64,000 bases of DNA. Origin: Beaufortia kweichowensis. Taxonomy: Eukaryota; Chordata; Actinopteri; Cypriniformes; Gastromyzontidae. Both the position numbers and the translations under genes were made by a program. The number at the start of each line of letters is the position of its first letter. Within the stretch, counting starts at the first letter, position 1. Positions 53,689 through 64,000 of this stretch are shown piece after piece. The stretch lies in contig CM032806.1 of NCBI GenBank assembly GCA_019155185.1, positions 16,768,883-16,832,882 of the forward strand, written 5' to 3'. The notes under the pieces are model-generated. The model worked only from the letters and a program-made list of their open reading frames with translations. It did not search any database and was not told the DNA's origin.

Positions 53689-56600
53689 TTATGTGTTATT
53701 GTATGTTGTCCTCACTGCACTGCATCTGTTGTATGTGTTATTGTATGTTGTCCTCACTGCACTGCATCTGTTGTATGTGTTATTGTATGTTGTCCTCACT
53801 GCACTGCGTCTGTTGTATGTGTTATTGTATGTTGTCCTCACTGCACTTCGTCTGTTGTATGTGTTATTGTATGTTGTCCTCACTGCACTGCGTCTGTTGT
53901 ATGTGTTATTGTATGTTGTCCTCACTGCACTGCATCTGTTGTATGTGTTATTGTATCTTGTCCTCACAGCACTGCATCTGTTGTATGTGTTATTGTATGT
54001 TGTCCTCACTGCACTGCATCTGTTGTTATGTGTTATTGTATCTTGTCCTCACAGCACTGTGTCTGTTGTATGTGTTATTGTATGTTGTCCCTCCTGCACT
54101 GCATCTGTTGTTATGTGTATCTTGTCCTCACTGCACTGCATCTGTTGTATGTGTTATTGTATGTTGTCCTCACTGCACTGCATCTGTTGTTATGTGTTAT
54201 TGTATCTTGTCCTCACAGCACTGCATCTGTTGTATGTGTTATTGTATGTTGTCCTCACTGCACTGCATCTGTTGTATGTTATTGTATGTTGTCCTCACTG
54301 CACTTCGTCTGTTTTATGTGTTATTGTATGTTGTCCTCACTGTGTGTCTGTTGTATGTGTTATTGTATATTTGTCCTCACTGCACTTCGCCTGTTGTATG
54401 TGTTATTGTATGTTGTCCTCACTGCACTTCGTCTGTTGTATGTGTTATTGTATGTTGTCCTCACTGCACTGCGTCTGTTGTTATGTGTTATTGTATCTTG
54501 TCCTCACAGCACTGCGTCTGTTGTATGTGTTATTGTATGTTGTCCTCACTGCACTGCATCTGTTTTTATGTGTTATTGTATGTTGTCCTCACTGCACTGC
54601 ATCTGTTGTTATGTGTTATTGTATCTTGTCCTCACAGCACTGCATCTGTTGTATGTGTTATTGTATGTTGTCCTCACTGCACTGCATCTGTTGTTATGTG
54701 TTATTGTATGTTGTCCTCACTGCACTGCATCTGTTGTTATGTGTTATTGTATCTTGTCCTCACTGCACTTCGTCTGTTGTGTGTGTTATTGTATGTTGTC
54801 CTCACTGCACTGCGTCTGTTGTTATGTGTTATTGTATCTTGTCCTCACAGCACTGCGTCTGTTGTTTGTGTTATTGTATGTTGTCCTCACTGCACTGCGT
54901 CTGTTGTTATGTGTTATTGTATCTTGTCCTCACAGCACTGTGTCTGTTGTATGTGTTATTGTATGTTGTCCTCACTGCACTGCATCTGTTGTTATGTGTT
55001 ATTGTATCTTGTCCTCACAGCACTGCATCTGTTGTATGTGTTATTGTATGTTGTCCTCACTGCACTGCATCTGTTGTTATGTGTTATTGTATCTTGTCCT
55101 CACAGCACTGCATCTGTTTTTATGTGTTATTGTATGTTGTCCTCACTGCACTGCATCTGTTGTATGTGTTATTGTATGTTGTCCTCACTGCACTGCGTCT
55201 GTTGTTTGTGTTATTGTATGTTGTCCTGCACCGCGCCTGTTGTTGTGTGTTATTGTATCTTGTCCTCACAGCACTGCGCCTGTTGTATGTGTTATTGTAT
55301 GTGTCCTCACCGTTGCATCTGTTTTATGTGTTATTGTATGTTGTCCCTCACTGCACTTCGTGTTGTTTGTGTTACAGTATGTTGTCCTCACTGCACTGCG
55401 TCTGTTGTTATGTGTTATTGTATCTTGTCCTCACAGCACTTGGCCTGTTTTATGTGTTGGTATTTTGTCCCTACAGCACTGTGTCTGTTGTATGTGTTAT
55501 TGTATGTTGTCCTCACAGCACCGTGTCTGTTGTATGTGTTATTGTATGTTGTCCTCACCGCACTTCGCCTGTTGTATGTAAGTATTGTATGTTGTCCTCA
55601 CCGCACTCTGTTTTATGTGTTATGTATGTTGTCCCTCACAGCACTGTGTCTGTTGTATGTTATTGTATGTTGTCCTCACTGCACTCTCGGAGTTGTCAGT
55701 GTTATTGTATGTTGTCCTCACCTCGCACTTCGCCTGTTGTATGTGTTGTATGTTGTCCTCACTGCAACTCCTGTTGTATGTGTTTGTGCATGTCGCCCTC
55801 ACTTCGATCGTTTTGTGTTATTGTATGTTGTCCTCACAGCACTGTGTCTCTTGGTATTTGTTATTGTATGTTGTCCTCAAAGTGTCTGTTGTATGTGTTA
55901 TTGTATGTTGTCCTCACTGCACTTCTCGTCTGTTGTATGTGTTATTGCATCTTGTCCTACTATACTTCGGCCTATTTTGCGTGTTATTGTATGTGTGTCC
56001 TTCACAATCAGTGTCTGTTGTATCGTTATTGTATACCTCACCATAGTTGTATTATTGTATGTTGTCCTCATGCACTTCGCCTGTTGTATGTGTATTGTAT
56101 GTTGTCCCCACTGCACTCAAGCGCCTGTTGTTATGTCATTGTATCTTGTCCTCACAGCATGATGTGTTATTGTATGTTGTCCTCATACTGCATCTGTTTT
56201 TATTGTTCTTACTTGTCCACTTGCACTTCTCGCCTGTTGTGTGTGGTATTGTATGTTGTCCTCACTGCATTCGCCTGTTGTATGTGTTGTAATGTTGTCC
56301 TCACTGCACTTCGCCTGTTTTATGTGTTGTTATTGCATGTTGTCCTCACAGCACTGTGTCTGTTGTATGTGTTATTGTATGTTGTCCTCACAGCACTGTG
56401 TCTGTTGTATGTGTTATTGTATGTTGTCCTCCTGCACTTCGATCTGTTGTGTGTGTATGTTGTCCTCACTGCACTTCGCCTGTTTTTAAGTGTGTTGTGT
56501 ATGTTGTCCTCACAACTGTGTCTGTTGTATGTGTTATTGTATGTTGTCCTCACTGCACTTCGCTGTTGTATGTGTTATTGTATGTTGTCCTCACTGCAGA

Positions 56601-58200
56601 GTTGTTGTGTGTTATTGTATGTTGTCCTCACTGCACTGGCGTCCTTGTATGTGTTATTGTGGCTGTCGTCACTGCACTTCGCCTGTTTTATGTGTTATTG
56701 TATGTTGTCCTCACAGCACTGTGTCTGTTGTATGTGTTATTGTATGTTGTCCTCACAGCACTGTGTCTGTTGTATGTGTTATTGTATGTTGTCCTCACTG
56801 CACTTCGTCTGTTGTATGTGTTATTGTATGTTGTCCTCACTGCACTTCGTCTGTTTTTATGTGTTATTGTATGTTGTCCTCACAGCACTGTGTCTGTTGT
56901 ATGTGTTATTGTATGTTGTCCTCACTGCACTTCGTCTGTTGTATGTGTTATTGTATGTTGTCCTCACTGCACTTCGTCTGTTGTAAATTGTATGTTGTCC
57001 TCCTGCACTCGCCTGTTGTATGTGTTATTGTATGTCGAATCACTGCATAGTGAGGGACAGTATCTTGATCCTCACAGCACCAGCCTGTTGTATGTGTTGT
57101 TATTGCATGTTGTCCTCACTGCACTGCGCCTGTTGTATGTGTTATTGTATGTTGTCCTACCGCACTTCGTCTGTTGTATGTGTTATTGTATGTTGTCCTC
57201 ACTGCACTGCATCTGTTTTTATGTGTTATTGTATGTTGTCCTCACTGCACTTCGTCTGTTGTATGTGTTATTGTATGTTGTCCTCACTGCATAGTGAGGA
57301 CAGTATCTTGTCCTCACAGCACTGCGTCTGTTGTATGTGTTATTGTATGTTGTCCTCACTGCACTGCGTCTGTTGTATGTGTTATTGTATGTTGTCCTCC
57401 TGCACTTCGTCTGTTATATGTGTCATTGTATGTATCTCACTGCATCTGTTTTATGTGTTATTGTATGTTGTCCTCACTGCACTTCGCCTGTTGTATGTGT
57501 TATTGTATGTTGTCCTCACTGCATTTTCGCCTGTTGTATGTCTATGTTGTCCTCAATTGCACTGCATCTGTTTTATGTGTTATTGTATGTTGTCCTCACT
57601 GCACTTCGTCTGTTGTATGTGTTATTGTATGTTGTCCTCACTGCACTGCATCTGTTTTTATGTGTTATTGTATGTTGTCCTCACTGCACTGCATCTGTTG
57701 TATGTGTTATTGTATGTTGTCCTCACTGCACCGCGCCTGTTGTATGTGTTATTGTATGTTGTCCTCACTGCACTCGCCTGTTGTATGTGTTATTGTATGT
57801 TGTCCTCACTGCACTGCATCTGTTGTATGTGTTATTGTATGTTGTCCTCACTGCACTGTGTCTGTTGTATGTGTTGTTGTATGTTGTCCTCACAGCACTG
57901 CGTCTGTTGTATGTGTTATTGTATGTTGTCCTCACTGCACTGCGTCTGTTGTATGTGTTGTTGTATGTTGTCCTCACAGCACTGCGTCTGTTGTATGTGT
58001 TATTGTATGTTGTCCTCACTGCACTTCGTCTGTTGTATGTGTTATTGTATGTCGTCCTCACTGCATAGTGAGGACAGTATCTTGTCCTCACAGCACTGCG
58101 TCTGTTGTATGTGTTATTGTATGTTGTCCTCACTGCATAGTGAGGACAGTATCTTGTCCTCACTGCACTGCGTCTGTTGTATTGTGTTATTGTATGTTGT
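53689..58200. repeat. 4.5-kb minisatellite, 42/43-bp units (~105 copies)
   Basis: The main unit contains TGTTGTCCTCACTGCACTGC, ATCTGTTGTATGTGTTATTG and TA. A second type has TTGTTATG and ATCTTGTCCTCACAGCACTG and is 43 bp. Between about 54000 and 55120 the two types often alternate, giving an ~85-bp higher-order repeat. From 55.3 to 57.1 kb copies are degenerate; from 57.1 to 58.2 kb they are regular again. The 42-bp period is 14 codons with no stop in any plus frame, so huge Cys/Leu/Val-rich frames (up to 1097 codons, 53693-56986) arise. They show no codon bias, start context or conserved domain, and I do not call them genes. Confidence 0.97.
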
Positions 58201-59019
58201 AGACTGTGGCTTTGTAATTTATGTAGCACGCTGTTTGTAGGAATGCTGTTTCATTTTACTAAGTGCTGAAATGTAAAACAGCACTATTGAGCTACAAATG
58301 TGCCAAAACTAAACAAACAAACTCAGCAAAGTAAACTCAACTCTCAAACAAAGAGAAAGTGCTTTGCGAATATAATCAATTTGAAAAGAAAATTCAGAAG
58401 TGTAACAAATAAATCTACTGTGTTTACATCAAACCTCTTTTATGAAATTCTCTTGACTTGATTTTCTCACAGATGTAGCTGTGTAATTCAAACGTTTTTG
58501 ATTAGAAAGGCGTCAGCAGTAATTGAACAATTGTTTATTGCATTAACGGTGCTTGTGTTTTTAAGGGGTTGAACTTCAACATACATAATATATTTATGCT
58601 GTGAATATTCCAAATGGACACATTTCACACGGTAAAAAATTAAATATTCAAAATTCACCTTCCAAAATAAGACCTATAATGTTCGACAGACAATTTTCAG
58701 TCCATATTATTTCGCTTACCCAAATTCGCCGTGTGGAAATGTAAATTTGAGGATCACTTTAAAATCAGCTGATTCTCTTTATTTCCCCCATCCTACACAC
58801 AAACTACTAAAATGATATATATTGCATTGGAAGAACATAGGAACATGGGGTGGCTCCTATAGGACGTTTACCCATCATATCCCACTGAGTTGGTGACCAT
58901 TTGCTCATGATTCAATCAAAGGTCAAAACTCAGGAAGGTGTGAACATTTCTTTATCTCTATGATAATGAAGTGGTCTCAGTAAGGGTGAGTGAGACTCCA
59001 GGATCCGAAGAGAGTCTAC
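58201..59019. other. Intergenic, no gene
   Basis: AT-rich sequence between the minisatellite and the LTR-like repeat. Part of 58830-59020 could belong to the LTR-like repeat, but the second copy does not extend here. Confidence 0.45.
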
Positions 59020-59250
59020 TACTTCCTCTCTGGCCATTGTTTCCATTGTCACCTAAATGCTTTGTTACCATTTCAAGGGACTGCCCCTTGAAATGTCTAT
59101 ATATGCAGTGAGTTTAGACTTCATATCAGACTTGATGACTGCAGCGTCCGTGCAGTATGCTCTGATCTGAAGACTCGCTATCTACAATAAAGACTACTGC
59201 TCAAGGAAATCCAAATCTCCTGGTCTTCGCTGAAAAACGTTTCCAACAGC
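59020..59250 (+). mobile_element. LTR-like repeat, copy B (plus)
   Basis: Matches copy A (37797-38035) in inverse orientation over about 220 bp. It contains TCTATATATGCAG (about 59096-59108), a TATA-like box, and CAATAAAGACTACTG (about 59185), a poly(A)-type signal, followed by CAAGGAAATCCAAATCTCCT. The spacing of the two signals is as in an R region of a retroviral-type LTR. No internal region or target duplication was found, so the class is open. Confidence 0.7.
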
Positions 59251-61089
59251 CGCTTCAATTTGGAAGTTTAACATCCGGGAGGGAAAGCAGTAGAGCATCT
59301 GCATCATCAGCACCTGCTGCTTGTCCATTTCACCAGCAAGTGAAGACCAAATCAACAGGTAAAGAGATGTCAGCACAATAATCATTATCTGGTTCTTTTC
59401 TTTTTTCATTAATCATTAGTAGTCGACTTTTATGTCTGCATCAAATATTGAACCAATAACAAGTATTTAAAAGAGCTTGTAATGAATCTCCATTAGATTT
59501 CTAAACACATCACAACATGCATTTATGTATTTGAGGAGTGTCGATCATAGTCGATACTGTCTGTATAAAACGAGCACATTGCCTGTATATTCAGATCTCA
59601 TCTCATCTGCTTGTCTGTACATTGCAAGATCTTTTAATATCGCTCGTTTAATTCGTTTTAGTTTGCGCCCTGTGCTATCTTTATAATGGATTATTATGGG
59701 AAAACCCACAAATTCACTTATTGTGTTCTGGTCTCATGTTCTGTTTGCCTGTGTAGATTTGTGCCTTATTAATAATGAATGTGCCAGTGATGATTGTTTT
59801 CCCACCTACTAATAAACTTCACATTTTACAAGACACTTATTTTAAAGATCTTCACATCTTTCCTTTGCAGTTACCAAAACGAGTGATTCAAATGTTTGTT
59901 CAATATTATTTTAATTAAAAAGCAATAAAATAGTATGAAAATGGTATGTATTGACACTTGCAGCAGTCTAAATACATTTATAGTGTTTGTTAACTAAAGT
60001 AAGCGCTGTTCAAGAAACATATTACCTATAAGCAAAACATTAATAGAAGTAAGAAAAGTGAGTATACACTTCCATTTACACATACAGACACGTATAGGTA
60101 CGTTTATGTTTATTCCTGAAAAGAACTCATAGGTCTGACATGAGTCAGTAACCCACACATCACACCCCAGACAACGAGGTTTCTCATCATGTGTTGATCA
60201 TCTAGAAGCGATGCACCTACAACAACACGACAGCAACGAGGTGCAGAAACTGAAAGAGATTTCGTCAAGAGACAGAACAATTGAATTTTGGCTTCAGGCA
60301 AACACACAAGTCCTCATTATAGTGTGTGTGAGTACTGATGAACATACTAAACGTGTGATTTACAGTCTCTGACAGCGGAAAATGTGAATAAACAAAACAC
60401 AAATCCAGCACTTCAACAGAAACACAACAATGATGATGATGGTGGAGATGAAGAGGCATGACACAAGAAACATGACATGAGTTTTAAAAATGAATCATGC
60501 TTTATGAAAATAAACAAATGATGTGTTTAAATCATTTTCATACTCATACACCAAGTACATAAGTTTGTGTAGGATTTCCGAGGAAAACGAGGGAAAAGTG
60601 ATTTCATCTGAAATGTTGAAATTGGACTGAAACAGTGCTGTGATTGAAATGACATCACTGATCATTGATACACACACAGACTGCTGATATGCTTCCTGAC
60701 AATTCTCTACATTTACGTTGTTCACTTTAAAGAAACCACTTAACATTTCACTTCGCTTACAATAAGAAAGCCATTACATGAAATGTATTTCAACACAACA
60801 TATGAAATGTGGCACTGAGGAATAATAACTTGAACCGTTTCAATCTCTATGTGTTCACCAATTTATCTAATGTCAAAAGCCATGTTTGTAAGAAAAATAA
60901 ACAATATCTGGCTCTTCTTCAAAAACAAAACAATAAATACTGACACTGGGATATATCACATCATATATATGTATAATATCCAGACAACAACGCTTTGTAT
61001 TGTATTGCATTAAGTCCCTTGATGTAAGGACATGAGAAGCGAACAGATGTTTCTAACGAAGCATTAATAACATTACAGGCTTCAGCTCG
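59251..61089. other. dcp1a 3' flank and 3' UTR region
   Basis: AT-rich, no other gene or clear repeat. The part nearest 61089 should be the dcp1a 3' UTR. On the minus strand AATAAA-type signals occur (for example TTTATTG at 60928-60940 read in reverse), but I cannot choose one. Confidence 0.5.
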
Positions 61090-61170
61090 CTATAACTTGA
61101 CGTTGTCGAGACCTTTAGTCAGGCTCTGTATGAAAGCTTCATGGATTGTGCTGAGGAAATGGGCGTCATT
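61090..61170 (-). CDS. dcp1a: dcp1a last coding exon
   Basis: 81 nt: acceptor CATTTCCAG, then NDAHFLSTIHEAFIQSLTKG LDNVKL and TAG (61092-61090). Together with the preceding exon this gives LQETLVHLIKNDAHFLSTIH, the C-terminal trimerisation domain of DCP1. DCP1 is the activator subunit of the mRNA decapping enzyme in P-bodies; the trimer domain is needed for full decapping complexes. FLST.HE....LTK.LDN is closer to DCP1A than DCP1B as I remember them. Confidence 0.9.
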   Translation of the reverse strand, partial: NDAHFLSTIHEAFIQSLTKGLDNVKL

Positions 61171-61243
61171 CTGGAAATGAAGAAAAGTCACGTCAGGACA
61201 TTTACGTTCTGATGCGTTCATGCTGTGGGTTTGTGTACTGTAC

Positions 61244-61444
61244 CTTGATGAGATGTACGAGCGTCTCTTGTAGCTGGGCTCGAGCGTACAGCGCTGAGGG
61301 TAAATCTGGCGTCACCAGCGGGCCGGTGGGTGATGATGGGGATGCTGTGATTCTGGGTGGATCTGTTGTTTTAGAGATGGAATGCTGGAATACACTGGGA
61401 GACAGCAGCAGTGAAGACTTCTCCTCCTGAACAACTGGCACCAC
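61244..61444 (-). CDS. dcp1a: dcp1a penultimate coding exon
   Basis: The donor GTACAG after LIK (61244) is clear. The 5' end is placed at the GTGAAG acceptor (61444), but an alternative CAG acceptor gives 61426. It reads VVPVVQEEKSSLLLSPSVFQ, HSISKTTDPPRITASPSSPT, and after a Pro/Ser-rich linker ALYARAQLQETLVHLIK. The LLSPSVFQ.S..K motif is a DCP1 C-terminal feature, recalled from DCP1A. Upstream exons, including the EVH1 domain that binds DCP2, are not in the window. Linkage to cacna2d3 supports the A paralogue. Confidence 0.87.
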
Positions 61445-63590
61445 CTTCACGTCAACACAAGAAACCATTTAAACAAATGAAATTCAGCTCAATCTCTGCA
61501 TTTCTCCATCTCACATTTAGACAACGGGACAATACGAGCTGAATCAAACAAAAACAAAACAAAAACTCAACACAAAACAAGCTGTCCGTTCTTAAAGTTT
61601 ACTGGCATTGTCATTTGCACGGCTTCAGTCTGCTAACAGGTGTCCCACCTATAACAGGTGTTTCCACCAATTTTTGAACTGAATTGTAAAACAGAAAGAT
61701 ATGCATCAAAGGACATCCTCAGATCATTCTTCAAGTCATTCTTCATAATCTAATAGATAGATTTAACAAAGCTGATCAGAATCATTGTGATTAAAGACGT
61801 GCAGCTCGTATACGTTTATGCCGCTCTGTTCCTGCACAGTCTGTCATTATTGTTGTGCGTTTTCGTTATGTTTCATTGCTATGCAACGTTATTTATGCAC
61901 ATTCTCGTTATGCTCTATTTCCAAGGACCATCATTATTTTGATATTTTTATTGTGTTGTGTGTTACAGAAGAAGCTGCGTATGTGTATTGAACACCAAAA
62001 CACAAGCCATTCCAAACAAATCACATTTAAAACAAAAACCATATATAGCCTTAGAAAAAAATATAAATGAAAATGCATTATAGTTCAAATAATTACAGAT
62101 GATGTTTGCCACATTAGCTCAGCCTGTGAGTTTGTGGTTGTCCTGTCGTATTATTTTTCTGTTCCTTTAAAATAAGAAATATGTCTTTAGATATATCAAA
62201 GTCGAAGCAGAATGTTTTATAATAATAAATATAAAGACGCTCATTAATCAGGGAGAGAATCACTTCATCAGCCCGCAGATAGCAGCTCAGTCTGTGGCAC
62301 ATTTTGTTATATTCACATTAAGCAAACGTGCATTAGTGCCCTGACACCAGAGATTCTCCAGCTATAGTTTTAGTATTGTAAATCTGCAACAGTATTTGGA
62401 CGTATTGATCATTTTTCATTATTTTTATTATTATGGACGCTGTCAGTTAGGATTTCTAAAAGGAACCACTTTTCAAAACAAAGTTAATACCAATGCTGAT
62501 AACTGTGTTAACATTACCCTTAACACAGCTTCAAAACCTTTACTTCTGCAAACACATCCTTTACAGTCCACTGAATAGCCAATGTCCACGTAGTGTTTGT
62601 GAGGACAGAAAAGAAAAGACTTTTACAGACTTTTGTTATTGTTGAGTTTGACATTATCACACGAGTCCTCGTAAAGAAGTGAAATGCAGTACTTGAAATT
62701 GCAAACATCCTAAAATTGAACCTGTGTGACCAACAAAATATATTTGTGCATTTATGCATTTGTGCGAGTGCACATGTTGTTGTGGTGCAGCCCGTTTTCA
62801 TTTCTCTTCAGAACGTTCACTAATTACTAAACAGCATGTGCGTGATGTGAGCTGTTCCGGCCATTCACTGAGAACGTGTTTCTTCATTCCATTGCTTTCT
62901 TAGTAAATGCACTACGGACGCGTTTGACCAAGCGCACGTCTCGTGTCTTTTGCGGTGTCTCGTGTTTAAGCTCAGTTTTACAGTGCACGAGTGATCAGCG
63001 CGTTCACATCGCATCAGGTCATTAAGAGGCTGAGCTGACTGTACCACAAGTATATCAATGGCAAGTTCGCATTACGTTATATTAAATAGATTTACAAACA
63101 AACCTCTTCAAAAAGCAATAGTGTTCCCCACACATATTTACAATATAAACATAACATGAAGTGTTTATGTAGTTTTAACTGTTTCTCTGAAGGTTATGAT
63201 GAAAAGAAAGAAATGTTTAGTCAGTGCAGAAGAGATGATTGACAGCATGATGAGATGGATCGACAAAACATGGACAGCAGACATAACATGCATGCTTTAA
63301 TGGTAATATTGTTACTTTTTTGCATCAATCCATTTACATTTTGGGCATAAATAATACACTGTCACTTTAATTCAAGTAATTTTAGCACGCCAAAGTCAAC
63401 TTTTATCATGCATAGCATTTTCACTGTCCACAATTTTGTTGTTGGAAAAATACACTGAGTGGCTAGTAACTTGGTGAGCAAAAAAAGTTATGTTTTGCAG
63501 CCGACAAGCAATTTCTTGTCAGTAATATAACGCTTGAAAGATCATGACTTAACTGTTAACTGTCACTGTTAATCTTTTGTTAAGGTTATA
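61445..63590. other. dcp1a intron; dispersed repeat at 62900-63260
   Basis: No exon recognised on either strand. The 62900-63260 part is a diverged second copy of 27700-28080 in the same orientation (shared CTTCAAAAAGCA, ATAACATGA, TTTAGTCAGTGCAGAAGA, GATGATTGACAG). Confidence 0.6.
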
Positions 63591-63715
63591 CAGATGTAGC
63601 TTTCCGGTGGTTAGATTGTGGCGCTAGAAATAACAATGTCATGGGTTTGATTACAGAGATTGCAAAAACTTGTATGTATGTATATAATGCACTGCAAGTC
63701 ACTTTGGAAAGAAGC
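63591..63715 (+). mobile_element. Degenerate tRNA-derived SINE
   Basis: A-box-like TGTAGCTTTCCGGTGGTTAG, then GCGCTAG, B-box-like GGGTTTGATTAC, and a tail CAAGTCACTTTGGAAAGAAG that corresponds to the CTTTGGATAAAAGC tail of the SINE at 5.1 kb. Confidence 0.7.
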
Positions 63716-63784
63716 ACTTTAACAGCAGGAGTACTTGAAATAGCTTTCTTGTCTAGTTAATTTTAGCTCTGTGTCATTGCAAGT

Positions 63785-64000
63785 GTTAGTCTCGTGTTAG
63801 TTAGTTAGTGTTTGTTCCCGTGCCGTCTCGTGTTAGTTAGTGTTTGTTCTTGTGTTAGTTAGTGTTTGTTCCCGTGCCGTCTCGTGTTAGTTAGTGTTTG
63901 TTCCCGTGCCGTCTCGTGTTAGTTAGTGTTTGTTCTTGTGTTAGTTAGTGTTTGTTCTCATGTTAGTTAGTGTTTGTTCTCGTGCCGTCTCGTGTTAGTT
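63785..64000. repeat. Minisatellite (TCGTGTTAGTTAGTGTTTGTT units), cut by window end
   Basis: Two alternating units: one with CCCGTGCCG (about 30 bp) and one with CTTG or CTCA (about 21 bp) after TTAGTTAGTGTTTGTT. At least eight units are present, and the array continues past the right edge. Confidence 0.93.

Noticed and set aside
53631..56986. Open frames of 843, 631 and 1097 codons (plus strand)
   Set aside because: They are by-products of a stop-free 42-bp tandem repeat in overlapping frames. No domain or splice structure is visible.
61090..61444. Calling the gene dcp1b
   Set aside because: Possible, but LLSPSVFQ and FLST.HE motifs and linkage to cacna2d3 fit dcp1a better; not fully excluded.

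Overview
The window is nuclear DNA of a vertebrate, most likely a teleost fish. It has small exons with GT-AG introns, vertebrate-type genes, and fish-type transposons (L2-like and jockey/BS-like LINEs, tRNA-derived SINEs, PIF/Harbinger, hAT, young Gypsy-type LTR elements). It also has an unusual number of very long minisatellites. There is no prokaryotic or organellar signal, and almost all long open frames are products of tandem repeats.

Three real genes are supported. (1) cacna2d3, minus strand: the first three coding exons (11696-11614, 11273-11192, 226-110) encode the signal peptide and N-terminus of a voltage-gated calcium channel alpha2delta subunit; the rest lies beyond the left edge. 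(2) bicd2, plus strand, 24618-48482: nine exons covering the whole dynein adaptor, with the BICD2-specific FCSEK..IYCD tail. Exons 1-4, 8 and 9 are clean, but exons 5-7 carry several frame breaks. (3) dcp1a, minus strand: the last two coding exons (61444-61244 and 61170-61090) carry the DCP1 C-terminal trimerisation domain; the upstream exons lie past the right edge. CACNA2D3 and DCP1A are also close together on human 3p21, which fits the paralogue calls. A bicd2 copy between them differs from the human map.

Layout: 0.6-2.3 kb, a nearly intact non-autonomous LTR element with a proline-rich ORF. 2.3-8.1 kb, an L2-like LINE (minus) interrupted by a SINE and a 2.2-kb DNA transposon. 9.1-10.6 kb, a decayed jockey-like LINE. 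11.8-12.0 kb, a 210-bp CT/TG microsatellite just upstream of the cacna2d3 start. 16.6-19.1 kb, a solo LTR with 5-bp target duplications whose body is mostly a 36-bp minisatellite. 19.66-24.09 kb, a two-gene PIF/Harbinger transposon ending about 0.5 kb before the bicd2 start. 24.6-48.5 kb, bicd2, whose introns hold minisatellites in introns 1, 2, 5 and 7, nested hAT elements and LINE pieces. 48.5-51.1 kb, the bicd2 3' UTR. 51.2-52.1 kb, a jockey-like LINE. 52.9-53.3 kb, a MITE. 53.7-58.2 kb, a 4.5-kb minisatellite. 59-64 kb, an LTR-like repeat and the 3' end of dcp1a.

The three genes do unrelated jobs (calcium-channel trafficking, dynein cargo transport, mRNA decapping), so the window is a syntenic neighbourhood and not a pathway. 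The most unusual content is the minisatellite load (about 14 kb of 64 kb), with arrays sitting inside LTR-derived DNA and beside bicd2 exons.
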